A DNA stretch of 64,000 nucleotides from the NCBI GenBank assembly GCA_947581795.1, contig CANPVS010000009.1, forward strand, positions 1 through 64,000, written 5' to 3'. Below, one piece after another: positions 51,964 to 61,271 of this stretch. The DNA is from an uncultured Oscillospiraceae bacterium (GTDB lineage: Bacteria > Bacillota > Clostridia > Oscillospirales > Oscillospiraceae). A program made the translations under genes and the position numbers. Under the pieces are notes generated by a model. It searched no databases and was not told the DNA's origin. It worked only from the letters and a program-made list of their open reading frames with translations. Position 1 is the stretch's first letter; every line of letters begins with the position of its first letter.

Positions 51964-53793
51964 TTACAGGAGGATAAAGATGAAAGCAACTGGGATCGTG
52001 CGCCGCATCGACGACCTGGGGCGCGTTGTCATCCCCAAGGAGATCCGCCGCACCATGCGCATCCGCGAGGGTGACCCGACACTGATAATATTGACACCGT
52101 AAACCTTGTCCACATGCTGTTTTGACGCCTGGACTATCCGGGTCTGTAAGCTATCCACGGTGCCGGACTTAAAATTTGCCGCGTCCTCCCCCGGGAGCAT
52201 CCCCGTGCGCAGAATACTGTCCACATCCGCCTTCAGCTGCACGTCGATGTGGTCCTCGTAAACGGTGATACGCTCCACGATGAGGGCCAGGTCGTTCTTG
52301 TCCAGCTTGGGCTTGTGGAGGATGTCATCGAAGATGTCCATGGCCGTTTTGGCCGCCCGGTTCACCCGGATGATGGTGTTGCGCCGGTCCGCGCTCATCT
52401 CGATCTGCGTCGTGATGGCCTCGATGCGGCGGAGCAGGTCCGTCTCCATCCCGTCGTAGGTCTCCTCCAGCAGCGCCTCGTTCTCCGGGTGCTTCATGAT
52501 GTCCCGTATCCGCTGGCGCTTAGTGGCCTTCAGCTCCTCCTGGAGCTGTTCCCGGACCTTCTCCAGGTTCTCCATGGCTGTCTCCACCCGGGATACGTCA
52601 TGCTCCTCGTTCTTCAGGTCCGCGTTCAGCCGTGCCAGTATGGCGTCGGAGCTGTCCATCACCTTCCGGATGTAGATCTTCAGTACTTCGTCCAGCTTAT
52701 CTCCCCGGATGTGGTGGCTGGTGCAGCCCTTCAGGCCCCGGCGGTGATAGAGCCCGCACCGGTAGGCCTCCTTGAGTTTGGGGTTGCTCATGGCGAACAT
52801 GGGGCTGCCGCAGTCCCCGCAGAAGAGGAAACCGGAGTACATATTGTCGTACTTCTTATTGCCCCGGTAGCAGTTGGTGGAGCGGCGCTGCCGGGCTTCC
52901 CGGGCCGCGGCGAAGGTGCGGTAGTCGATGATCGCCTGGTGGTGGTTTTCAAAGACCAGCTGTGCCGTCTCGTCCTGGCGCATGTCCCGGCCGTTGATGA
53001 AGCGGCGTGTGAACTTGCCCTGCCGGAGAGTGCCGATGTAGAAGTCGTTGTCCAGGATGGTCTGTACGGTGATGATGCTCCACTCAGGCTTCACTTCCCG
53101 GCGGTACTCGGCGCCCTCCGCCTCCTTGCGCTCCCGCTCCGCCATCCTGGGCGTGGGTATGTGCTGGTCGGTGAGATAGTTCGCGATCTTCTTGTAGCCC
53201 CAGCCGTCCAGGTAGAGCTGGAATATCTGCCGGACCACATCCGCCTCCACAGGCACCACCTCGAACCCCTTGCCCTTGACGATGTATCCATATGGCGCGG
53301 CGCAGATCCACTCCCCCTCCTGCTGCCGGCGGGTGATGACCGACCGGACCTTCCGGGAGGAGTCTGTCACCGGCATCTCATTGAGGAAAAACCGCAGGAT
53401 GATGTTCTCCCACTGGTCCGACTGAGGGAAGTCGATATTGTCATCGATGGCGATGATCCGCGCCCCCGCGTCCCGCAGGTCCTCCAGCTCTACCAGCCCC
53501 CGGCTGGTCCGCCGGGAAAACCGGGAGAAGTCCTTGACCACCAGGATGTCGTATTGGTGGCTGAGCAGCTTGGGCCGCATGGCCTGGTAGCCCTCCCGCT
53601 GGGTGAAGGTGTACCCGGACCGGTCACGGTCCTCATACATGGTGAGGGTGCTTCCCGGGAACCGACGTCTGACAAAGTCCTCGATGATGGACTTCTGGTT
53701 TTCGATGGACACGTTCTCCCGTCCCATGTCCTCATCCACCGATATCCGGCAGTACCCGGCGATGTCATAGTGTTCTATCAATGTTATCACCAA
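51964..53793 (-). CDS. Large serine recombinase (Resolvase + Recombinase + zinc ribbon)
   Basis: IAGYCRISVDEDMGRENVSIENQKSIIEDFV...VVKDFSRFSRRTSRGLVELEDL...FLFCGDCGSPMF...; last ~32 codons antisense to spoVT fragment. Confidence 0.93.
   Translation of the reverse strand: MVITLIEHYDIAGYCRISVDEDMGRENVSIENQKSIIEDFVRRRFPGSTLTMYEDRDRSGYTFTQREGYQAMRPKLLSHQYDILVVKDFSRFSRRTSRGLVELEDLRDAGARIIAIDDNIDFPQSDQWENIILRFFLNEMPVTDSSRKVRSVITRRQQEGEWICAAPYGYIVKGKGFEVVPVEADVVRQIFQLYLDGWGYKKIANYLTDQHIPTPRMAERERKEAEGAEYRREVKPEWSIITVQTILDNDFYIGTLRQGKFTRRFINGRDMRQDETAQLVFENHHQAIIDYRTFAAAREARQRRSTNCYRGNKKYDNMYSGFLFCGDCGSPMFAMSNPKLKEAYRCGLYHRRGLKGCTSHHIRGDKLDEVLKIYIRKVMDSSDAILARLNADLKNEEHDVSRVETAMENLEKVREQLQEELKATKRQRIRDIMKHPENEALLEETYDGMETDLLRRIEAITTQIEMSADRRNTIIRVNRAAKTAMDIFDDILHKPKLDKNDLALIVERITVYEDHIDVQLKADVDSILRTGMLPGEDAANFKSGTVDSLQTRIVQASKQHVDKVYGVNIISVGSPSRMRMVRRISLGMTTRPRSSMRRTIPVAFIFILL
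51980..52102 (+). pseudogene. 5' fragment of SpoVT/AbrB-family regulator, disrupted by element insertion
   Basis: AGGAGG SD; MKATGIVRRIDDLGRVVIPKEIRRTMRIREGDP then foreign TLIILTP*. Confidence 0.88.
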
Positions 53794-53906
53794 CTTATAT
53801 TCCTTAATTTTTCTGTAATTGTATCACACCCTCTGCTCTCATGCAAGTGTATGGATGGGGGTAGCAGAAAAAACGGGAGGACGAATCTCATCGTCCTCCC
53901 GCCTAG

Positions 53907-54464
53907 TTATTTGAGCTCAACGGTCTGTCGCGATATCTCCGCTGTGATACCGTCCGGCCAGCCTTCCAGGAAGTCTGTGTTCTCCGGGATAGCCGCTGAA
54001 AGATCATATCCCCTGCGGATCTCGATCTGCTCGGAAAAGGGGATCGGATCTTTTATGAACGCGATCTCCCGCCCTCCTGCATAGAACACGATACCTCTCG
54101 TGAGCCACACATCATAGGTCTGTTCACAGTATGAAAATGTCTTTTGGTTCTCGTTTATCAGTACGATTTTGTCCACCGGCGCCCCTACAGGCGTGTCTGT
54201 CTGCTCCGTATCGTCAAAATATGAGCGGATACGGTCGGCCGAAGTCTCAGAGATCCTGAACACGGCGCAGTCCTCCGGGGTGCCGAAATAATCTACCGGC
54301 TCTTGTTCGTTCCTCAGTTCAAAAACTCTGCCGCTGACAAACAGGCCTGCCGTTGCCGTAACTGTATCGGTGTACAGGAATGTATCGCTGCGATACTTTT
54401 CAAAAATCTGTCCGACCAGACTGTGGACCAGCCGCTGATCAAACCGCATATCAATCGTTTTCAC
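53907..54464 (-). CDS. Hypothetical protein, tandem paralog 1 (IRRGYDL motif)
   Basis: VGQIFEKYRSDTF...PVG...IRRGYDLSAAIPENTDFLEGWPDG; GTG start likely. Confidence 0.65.
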   Translation of the reverse strand: MKTIDMRFDQRLVHSLVGQIFEKYRSDTFLYTDTVTATAGLFVSGRVFELRNEQEPVDYFGTPEDCAVFRISETSADRIRSYFDDTEQTDTPVGAPVDKIVLINENQKTFSYCEQTYDVWLTRGIVFYAGGREIAFIKDPIPFSEQIEIRRGYDLSAAIPENTDFLEGWPDGITAEISRQTVELK

Positions 54465-54492
54465 TATATGCCCGCCTTTTTTGCAAATCTTG

Positions 54493-55056
54493 TCACTTGA
54501 GCAATATGACCTCACGGAAGCATTCGGGTGTGTAGCCTTCACTGTCTTCCCACTCCTCCAGAAAGTCTTTCGTTGGAGTAAATTCCTTTACAAGATCGTA
54601 TCCGCGCCGAATAGTGATCATTTCAGAAAACCATGTACCGATTTCAAAGGAGACCTCATTCCCGCTTGCAAGGTGGAATATTACGCCTTTTGTAGAGTGG
54701 AGCGTTCTTCGATCTCCGCTATGCGTAACAGTTTCAAAATCATTTACAACTTCTATGCTGCTGATGGAGTCTCCCACGGGATTGTCAATCAGTTTTCCAT
54801 CATCCATCATACTGCCTATCTCGTGAGGTTTGCACTCCGCAAACCTCATAACGGCGTTATCATCTGTATGGAAAAACCGCCTCACCGCTTCGAGACCGCT
54901 GGTCATTTTATAGCTCTTTCCCCCGATTCGAAAGCCAACGACGCCAAACGCATTTGGCGAAAAAACAAATGAATCGCACAAATATTTCTCAAACGTTTTT
55001 CCAATCATGCATTTGAGTGTTTCCATCGTAACACTGTCAAAAGAAATATCAACCAT
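54493..55056 (-). CDS. Hypothetical protein, tandem paralog 2 (IRRGYDL motif)
   Basis: IGKTFEKYLCDSF...PVG...IRRGYDLVKEFTPTKDFLEEWEDS. Confidence 0.75.
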   Translation of the reverse strand: MVDISFDSVTMETLKCMIGKTFEKYLCDSFVFSPNAFGVVGFRIGGKSYKMTSGLEAVRRFFHTDDNAVMRFAECKPHEIGSMMDDGKLIDNPVGDSISSIEVVNDFETVTHSGDRRTLHSTKGVIFHLASGNEVSFEIGTWFSEMITIRRGYDLVKEFTPTKDFLEEWEDSEGYTPECFREVILLK

Positions 55057-55067
55057 GTTTTAGCCTC

Positions 55068-55400
55068 TCACAAAATGTCCCCCTTGTGCGGATTGGAAAG
55101 ATATTCCCTCGCGCACTCTGCCCATTCTTTGCTGTCCACGTTCAAAAACGCATTTTCAAGCTCGTCTCTCCCCAGCGAATCGATATAGTTCCGTGCAATG
55201 CCATAGCTTTCTTCTATCTTGATCGTTTCCGGTACTGCCTGGCAAAAGCGCTCATAGGCAGACGGTTCGGCTGAGCCAATATCGGCAAATGCAAAGGGAT
55301 TCATCTCACTGAGGAAATTACCGAGCTCTTCGTCCTTCGTTTCATCCCACTCTGCGTCCAGGACATAGAATATCATACAAAACAACTCGAACCGATTCAT
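55068..55400 (-). CDS. Hypothetical acidic protein
   Basis: MTMNRFELFCMIFYVLDAEWDETKDEELGNFLSEMNPFAFADIG... Confidence 0.6.
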   Translation of the reverse strand: MNRFELFCMIFYVLDAEWDETKDEELGNFLSEMNPFAFADIGSAEPSAYERFCQAVPETIKIEESYGIARNYIDSLGRDELENAFLNVDSKEWAECAREYLSNPHKGDIL

Positions 55401-55513
55401 TGTCATCTTCTCCTTCTTCTCCGTGATGACTGCAAGAACATCATATATAATCAGCCCCAAATAATCAAGACAATATGTAAGACCGGGCAGGGGTATCCTG
55501 CCCGGTCCTCAGT

Positions 55514-55720
55514 TCAGCCCCGGTTGTGCCGCAGAAGGGCAAGAGTGCTGTCGTACAGCGGTTCCTGCCCGGAGCGGAACACCACCGGGGTCAGCTTTTG
55601 CCTGACCAGCGATTGGATGATGCCGGGAAGCTCGGCCATGCACTGATCGTTTGATTGATCCTCTCTTGTCAGCCAAATCGCCGCGATGTTATTTGCGGGA
55701 CCGGTCTGAACGATCTCCAT
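55514..55720 (-). CDS. Hypothetical small protein of the mobile element
   Basis: MEIVQTGPANNIAAIWLTREDQSNDQCMAELPGIIQSLVRQKLTPVVFRSGQEPLYDSTLALLRHNRG. Confidence 0.55.
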   Translation of the reverse strand: MEIVQTGPANNIAAIWLTREDQSNDQCMAELPGIIQSLVRQKLTPVVFRSGQEPLYDSTLALLRHNRG

Positions 55721-55816
55721 GGACAGCCCCCCTTTCTTGCTTACGGTCCGTCACCGGGATTATGGCCCGCGAGGGCGGGCGATATACCGGATATGCCATG
55801 TTCGCGCCTCCGGGAT

Positions 55817-56743
55817 TCAGCGGGCGTCCCTGTCCCGCTGACGGCGGAGATACTTGGCGTAATACTCGCAGGCCTTGACGATGAACTCCTCCCGGTGCTT
55901 GGCGTCGTAGTCCTCCGGCACCGCGCCCCGGAGCCGCTCCCAGGGCACGCGCACCGCCTCCCGCTGGTTGGGTTTTTCCCGGGCCATCATCTCCGCGGCC
56001 AGTTCCCGCGTCAGCCGCCCCGCCTGGCTTTCCTCTTTCAGGTGGTATGCCTGCCCCACGGAGGGGGTGCAGGCGTTGGCCTCCACCTCTTCCAGCACCC
56101 AGCTCTGCTCCTCCGGCTTCAGATAGGACAGGCTCACCGCGGGCGTGAACGCGATCCGCCCCTGGTCCACCATGTCCAGCAGTTCCGGGAGGAGATAGGT
56201 CAGGCGGATGAAGCGCTGGATTTGTCGGCTGCTATCATCCCCGTTTTCTGCCATTTGGTCCCGTGACCACTTCTGGCCAACTCGGCCAGAAGTTTGTCCC
56301 TGATGATTCAAAGCCTCTAATTTCATTTTGTAAGCAAACGCTTTTTCGCTGGGGAGGATGTGCTCACGCTGGAGATTGGCGTCCACCATGGCGATCACCG
56401 CTTCGTCGTCGGTCATCTCCCGGACGATCACGGGCATGGTCTCCATGCCCAGGCGCCGGCATGCTTCCAGCCGCCGATGGCCGGAAACCAGCTCATAGCC
56501 TCCCTCCTCCAAAGGCCGGGCCAGGGCCGGGGTAATAGAGCCGAACTGGCGGATGCTCTCCGTCAGCCGCTCCATCTCCTCCCCTTCCAGATTCTTGAAC
56601 GGGTGGTCTTTGAATGGGCGCAGTTCCTCCAGCGGAATGATCCGCACCCGCTCCAGCTGCCGGTCGTCCCGCTCCTCCTGGGTCGTGAACAGGTCGTCCA
56701 GCGACGTCAGCATGCTCGCTACCGATTTTTGTTGTCTGCTCAT
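55817..56743 (-). CDS. ParB/RepB/Spo0J-family protein
   Basis: IPLEELRPFKDHPFKNLEGEEMERLTESIRQFGSITPALARPLEEGGYELVSGHRRLEACRRLGMETMPVIV. Confidence 0.92.
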   Translation of the reverse strand: MSRQQKSVASMLTSLDDLFTTQEERDDRQLERVRIIPLEELRPFKDHPFKNLEGEEMERLTESIRQFGSITPALARPLEEGGYELVSGHRRLEACRRLGMETMPVIVREMTDDEAVIAMVDANLQREHILPSEKAFAYKMKLEALNHQGQTSGRVGQKWSRDQMAENGDDSSRQIQRFIRLTYLLPELLDMVDQGRIAFTPAVSLSYLKPEEQSWVLEEVEANACTPSVGQAYHLKEESQAGRLTRELAAEMMAREKPNQREAVRVPWERLRGAVPEDYDAKHREEFIVKACEYYAKYLRRQRDRDAR

Positions 56744-58134
56744 CGTACAGCCTCCCTTCTCCTGTTGCCGTTTCTGTCAATTCGTTCCTGTCCGGGCGTC
56801 CGCCCGTGGCGCATGTCCCGCTCCACATGGAGCTGCCGCTTCATTTCCCCGCTCGCCGCCAGGATGTCCCGGGCCGTTCTGTTCTGGTCACGCAGCACCT
56901 TGATTTGGGTGGTCAGCCTGTCCCGCTTGGCTGTCAGTTCCTTCTTCTCCTCCGGGTCCGAACAGCGCCGCAGCCGGTTCCGCACCTTCTCCCGCTGGGC
57001 GGTGAGTTCGGTCACCTTTTCGCCTGTCACCTGAATGAACGCCTCCACGTCCGGCACGGTCTTAAGCCTGTACTGGGCCAGGACCTGAATGCGCTTGGCG
57101 TATACATCCAGCTTCCGGCAGGCCTCCCGCATCTCCGGGCTCAACGGCTGCTGTTTTGGCTTGTGCCGGTCAAACACCCCCAGCAGATAACAGTAGTGAT
57201 AGCACAGCGCCATGAAGCCCGTGACCTTTTTGGCCTTTTTGAAACTGCCGTGCATCCGCATGGGCTGGGCCGGTATAGTTGTCCTCCGCTGGGCCGGCTG
57301 GTATCTCTCCTGCTGACGATACCGCACCTTCCCGCCCACATCGGCCCACACCCGCTCCATCACCTGGGGAAAATCGTAACCTTCCCCCAGCCGGAACATC
57401 CGGGTGCTGCGGTCGCTGCCGATCGGGCGGATGGTGGCATACTTTCGGTTGGGGCCCGCCTGCACGATATAGCCCAGGCGCTTCATCTCGTCCACGAACT
57501 CCTGCCGGCTGATGCTTACAGCGGCGGCTTCGTCGATGGCCTCCCGCATGAGGTTGTACCGGGTGGGCAGGCCCTCCTTCTCGGCTAGATAGATGTTCCG
57601 GGGCGTTCGGTTCTGGGGCTTTTCGATGACCGTGAGGCAATGCTCGGCGCAGAGCTTGTCCGACAATTCCCGGAATCGGTAATAGGCCCGCTTGTTGCAG
57701 TCGAACTTCTTTCCGTCCCAGAGGCCCACGGAGTTGACGACAAAATGGTTGTGATAGGTGCCGGTGTTGAAGTGGGTGGCCACCAGCACCTGGTAGCCGT
57801 CGCCCCACATCTGCCGGGCCAGTTCCACCCCCAGCCGGTGGCACAGCTCCGGCGTGACCTCGCCGGTCTTGAAGCTCTGGTAGGCGTGGTAGGCCACGTC
57901 GCCGCCGGTCTTGCCGAAGCAGCTCTGCACCGCCGCCATCTCCTCATAGGCGGTGGCGGCCTCGCAGTTCACACCGGTGACGAACACGGCCGACTCCTCC
58001 CGGACCTTCTCCCCGTTGGCGGCGTAGTGGAGCACCGCCTTCAGGTTTTTCAGCTCCGTCTTCTCCGGGTCTCTCGCGTAGTCCAGCACCCGGACCAGCT
58101 TATCCTTCACCGGCCATATCTTCGTCACGCCCAC
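56740..58134 (-). CDS. MobA/VirD2-like relaxase
   Basis: GVTKIWPVKDKLVRVLDYARDPEKT...VATHFNTGTYHNHFVVNSVGLWDGKKF; GTG start likely. Confidence 0.9.
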   Translation of the reverse strand: MGVTKIWPVKDKLVRVLDYARDPEKTELKNLKAVLHYAANGEKVREESAVFVTGVNCEAATAYEEMAAVQSCFGKTGGDVAYHAYQSFKTGEVTPELCHRLGVELARQMWGDGYQVLVATHFNTGTYHNHFVVNSVGLWDGKKFDCNKRAYYRFRELSDKLCAEHCLTVIEKPQNRTPRNIYLAEKEGLPTRYNLMREAIDEAAAVSISRQEFVDEMKRLGYIVQAGPNRKYATIRPIGSDRSTRMFRLGEGYDFPQVMERVWADVGGKVRYRQQERYQPAQRRTTIPAQPMRMHGSFKKAKKVTGFMALCYHYCYLLGVFDRHKPKQQPLSPEMREACRKLDVYAKRIQVLAQYRLKTVPDVEAFIQVTGEKVTELTAQREKVRNRLRRCSDPEEKKELTAKRDRLTTQIKVLRDQNRTARDILAASGEMKRQLHVERDMRHGRTPGQERIDRNGNRRREAVR

Positions 58135-58426
58135 GGTCGTCGCTCCCCTCTCCCCGGCAGAGCTCCAGTATCCGGCTCTCGATGGTCCGCATCGCCACAT
58201 CGATCTGGATAGGCGCCAAAGTCTTCGCATTCCGCCGGACGTTCTCCGCAGCGTTGTATATGCCGCGAAGTGCCTCCGGTCCCAGCGGCTTCACCTGGTG
58301 TCCCATGGCCAGCTCCCGCAGGTATGCGGACAGGCCCAGCCCGCAAAGTCTGGCATTGCGCTCCATCTTCCGCTTCTCCGTCTCTGTCACCCGGATATTG
58401 ACGGCGGCGGTCCGCTTTCTAGGCAT
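58100..58426 (-). CDS. MobC-like mobilization protein (RHH)
   Basis: MPRKRTAAVNIRVTETEKRKMERNARLCGLGLSAYLRELAMG...IYNAAENVRRNAKTLAPIQID. Confidence 0.85.
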   Translation of the reverse strand: MPRKRTAAVNIRVTETEKRKMERNARLCGLGLSAYLRELAMGHQVKPLGPEALRGIYNAAENVRRNAKTLAPIQIDVAMRTIESRILELCRGEGSDDRGRDEDMAGEG

Positions 58427-58452
58427 GGCGCCCTCCTCTCCTGCCGGGGTCC

Positions 58453-58550
58453 CAGGGGCGGCGCCCCTGCCGGCCGCAGGCCTCCGGGTTTGTGGCAACA
58501 CAAACCCTATGCTCGTTACACCTGCGTACGGTGTAGCCCCGTAGTGCCAC
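58453..58550. other. Candidate oriT region upstream of mobC
   Basis: Clustered inverted repeats: CAGGGGC-GGC-GCCCCTG, GGGTTTGTG-GCAA-CACAAACCC (58486-58507), TACACC-N7-GGTGTA (58517-58535). Confidence 0.5.
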
Positions 58551-58772
58551 AGGTCGCACCTTCCTGCGGCTGCCCATCGGCTGTCTCGATCTGGTTTTCC
58601 CTCTCATTGGATGTCCTCCTTCCGAATTATTTGCTAAACAATTTCGTTTAGCTTCGTTAAGTATACTAAACATTTTCGCTTGTGTCAAGGCTGCACCCAG
58701 GAAAAAGTTAAACAAAAAAGTTCATGTCACCTTGACATGAACTAAACATATTTGCTATAATCCAGGCAGATA

Positions 58773-59327
58773 ATGCAAAAGGAGCGATCATATATGGCTA
58801 TCGGCGAGAGGATACATTACTTCCGTGTCAAGCGCGGGATCACCCAAAAGCAACTGGGCCTGGGGCTCGGTTTTCCGGAGCGGTCTGCCGACGTGCGCGT
58901 GGCGCAATATGAGTCCGGCACCCGCACACCGAAGGCGGATTTGATGGCCGCCCTGGCCTACGGCCTGGATGTGGCGCCGGAGGCTTTGAACGTGCCGGAC
59001 ATCGACAGCCTTATCGGCCTGATGCATACCCTGTTCACCTTGGAGGACGTCTACGGTCTTTCCGTGGAGGAGGCGGACGGAGAGGTGTGTCTGCGCTTCG
59101 GCAGGGACCCGGACAACAAAACGCCTGCGGATCTCTTGACTGCCGTGAGGGAGTGGCGGCGCCAGGCAGTCAGGCTGGAGGCCGGCGAGATCACCCGGGA
59201 GGAGTACGACCGCTGGCGGCATTACTTCCCCAAGTTCGACACCTCCCAGCACTGGGTACACGTCCCCTCCAAGCAACTGAGCGACGCTCTGACCCCTGCA
59301 TTCCTCGACCGCCTGAAAGATAAATAA
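58773..59327 (+). CDS. Xre-family HTH regulator
   Basis: [65 protein letters not shown]; start at 58794 possible. Confidence 0.85.
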   Translation: MQKERSYMAIGERIHYFRVKRGITQKQLGLGLGFPERSADVRVAQYESGTRTPKADLMAALAYGLDVAPEALNVPDIDSLIGLMHTLFTLEDVYGLSVEEADGEVCLRFGRDPDNKTPADLLTAVREWRRQAVRLEAGEITREEYDRWRHYFPKFDTSQHWVHVPSKQLSDALTPAFLDRLKDK

Positions 59328-59423
59328 AGAACAGCCATCCGATCTTGCTGATCGGATGGCGCTTCTTTCTGGTGGAGCAGATATATCATCCGGCGCTGAA
59401 AACCGGGCAGGGTTCCCTTTGAA

Positions 59424-60386
59424 CTAGTTATCAAAAGTGTCCCATGGGCAACTAGTTTCTATATTAATCCTATCAACTGTAACCACATCTGAAGATACAG
59501 CCTCACAATCATCTGGGTTAAACAGTACCACATTTACCCCTCCCGCATGAAGAGAACTTTTAAAGCGTAGGCCATCAAACCCCATTTGTTTTATTTCTTC
59601 AGCTAAAAACTGTGTTGGTATGTATGTCGAAACGTCCCCGTTATGCGGTTTAGAAAACCGATTGCCGATGGAATCATATAAACGAGGAAGTACTTCCTGC
59701 TTCTTGTCGTTCCAACGTTTAGACCACTCTAACGTCAAGTCATATAGTTTTATGCTTCGTTTCAATTTAAACTTTGCAATATTGATTCTTTCTCCTATTG
59801 TCGGGCGAATTTCATATATTGGTGTAACTTTATCCTCTGATAGATATAGATAACGAATATGATCTGGATTCGCTCTTCCACTCTTAATTTTATCTGCCTC
59901 TGGTGCAGTTGAATCTTTCTTGTTGTATCCCTTAAACTTAACTTTTTTCCATCCCTCTATTGCCCTCTTCATTTCATTCGTTATGGGGTACTTCGACAAA
60001 TTCTCCGGCGAATAGTCAACCGTCTTATATAGAAGAGGAACCAACATTAATTCACTTTCTGATGATTGCTCTAATATTCTTTTTATGTCTCTTTCCGTAT
60101 AATTATATACTTTCAAATAATACTTTAACAATTTGTCCCAGCCGCTCATATGAAAAGATCTTGCTCGATATAGCGGTGTTTTAGGATTCATTGTAATCGT
60201 CGCCATTTCTGCACATGTATGCAATTCTTTAACCACCTCATGTGTAGATGAAAAGCGATTCTCATATATCAATTGATGTTCAAATTCTTCCCATTTCTTA
60301 TCTCGTTCCTTTTCATCCTGTATGTACAAATATAGGATCATCAGCAGTAAATCATTCTCGCTGAAACTATTAATGTTCTCATTCAT
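59424..60386 (-). CDS. RES-domain protein (putative NAD+-targeting toxin/effector)
   Basis: LYRARSFHMSGWDK...GRANPDHIRYLYLSEDKVTPIYEIRPTIGERINIAKFKLKRSIKLYDLT...YIPTQFLAEEIKQMGFDGLRFKSSLHAGGVNVVLFNPDDCE. Confidence 0.75.
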   Translation of the reverse strand: MNENINSFSENDLLLMILYLYIQDEKERDKKWEEFEHQLIYENRFSSTHEVVKELHTCAEMATITMNPKTPLYRARSFHMSGWDKLLKYYLKVYNYTERDIKRILEQSSESELMLVPLLYKTVDYSPENLSKYPITNEMKRAIEGWKKVKFKGYNKKDSTAPEADKIKSGRANPDHIRYLYLSEDKVTPIYEIRPTIGERINIAKFKLKRSIKLYDLTLEWSKRWNDKKQEVLPRLYDSIGNRFSKPHNGDVSTYIPTQFLAEEIKQMGFDGLRFKSSLHAGGVNVVLFNPDDCEAVSSDVVTVDRINIETSCPWDTFDN

Positions 60387-60721
60387 ACCCTTTCACACCT
60401 CGCAAATCCTTATCTTTATCAATGGGCAACGATTGTTTTCAAGAAAGTCACAGTCCTATTTCCTTTCCAGACGAGTTTCGTTGGATTCCCATTATTGTTA
60501 TATTCCTATGCCAAACACTTCAGTCTTTTTAATAGTATACTACAATATGACAACACTTGCAAATGGATTAACTGAAGATCGCGTATCTTTGATCCCACAG
60601 AGCTGTCAACGGCATTACCACCTTTCAAAAAGGATAATTATAAGCATCGAAAAGTTCATAAACCCGGTCCTCTTTAACTTCTTATAATAGCTACTCCCGG
60701 CTGATCCAGCCGGGAGCGTCA

Positions 60722-60871
60722 TCATTTTTCTTCTCCATCTTCACTTTCAGTCGGAGGGTCCGTCTCCTTCAAGTACTCCTCCTCGCATTCGCGCTGGGCT
60801 TCCACCAAAATGTTGATGGCCTTCTCCATGGCCCGGTTCATCTTGTAATACATCTCTTGATAGTCAACCAC
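60722..60871 (-). CDS. Small acidic protein, (M)VDYQEMYYKMNRAMEKAINILVEAQRECEEEYLKETDPPTESEDGEEK
   Basis: GTG start; pattern-similar to ORF 15106..15258; divergent from a short Xre gene. Confidence 0.55.
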   Translation of the reverse strand: MVDYQEMYYKMNRAMEKAINILVEAQRECEEEYLKETDPPTESEDGEEK

Positions 60872-60889
60872 TGTTCCACGCCTCCTCTT

Positions 60890-60928
60890 TAGGCTATGTA
60901 TAGCCTAATAGTAGCACGGGTAGCCTAC
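60890..60928. promoter_or_regulatory. Operator-like repeats between divergent genes
   Basis: TAGGCTAT-GT-ATAGCCTA plus a third TAGCCTA half-site. Confidence 0.6.
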
Positions 60929-60976
60929 TTTGTCAAGGAATCTCCCCTACAATGGAGGCGAGGAGCGTGATGCCTT

Positions 60977-61216
60977 ATGACAGCACAGGAAGCCGTACGC
61001 AACCGCATTTTACAGCTTTGCGGGGAGAGAAATATCACCATCAACAAGCTGGCAACCTTGGCGGCCCTTCCGCCTTCCAGCGTGAAAAACATCTTGTATG
61101 GGAAAAGCCAGAACCCAAAGCTGCTGACCATCAAGCTGATTTGTGATGGCCTTGGTATCACATTGAGTGAGTTCTTTGATACCGACGACTTCAACCAATT
61201 GGACTCTGATACATGA
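60977..61216 (+). CDS. Short Xre-family HTH regulator
   Basis: MTAQEAVRNRILQLCGERNITINKLATLAALPPSSVKNILYGKSQNPKLLTIKLICDGLGITLSEFFDTDDF. Confidence 0.9.
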   Translation: MTAQEAVRNRILQLCGERNITINKLATLAALPPSSVKNILYGKSQNPKLLTIKLICDGLGITLSEFFDTDDFNQLDSDT

Positions 61217-61271
61217 ATATGAGGCGCACCGGGAACAAACCCGGTGCGCCTCTCGTTATAGTCGTCGTTTA

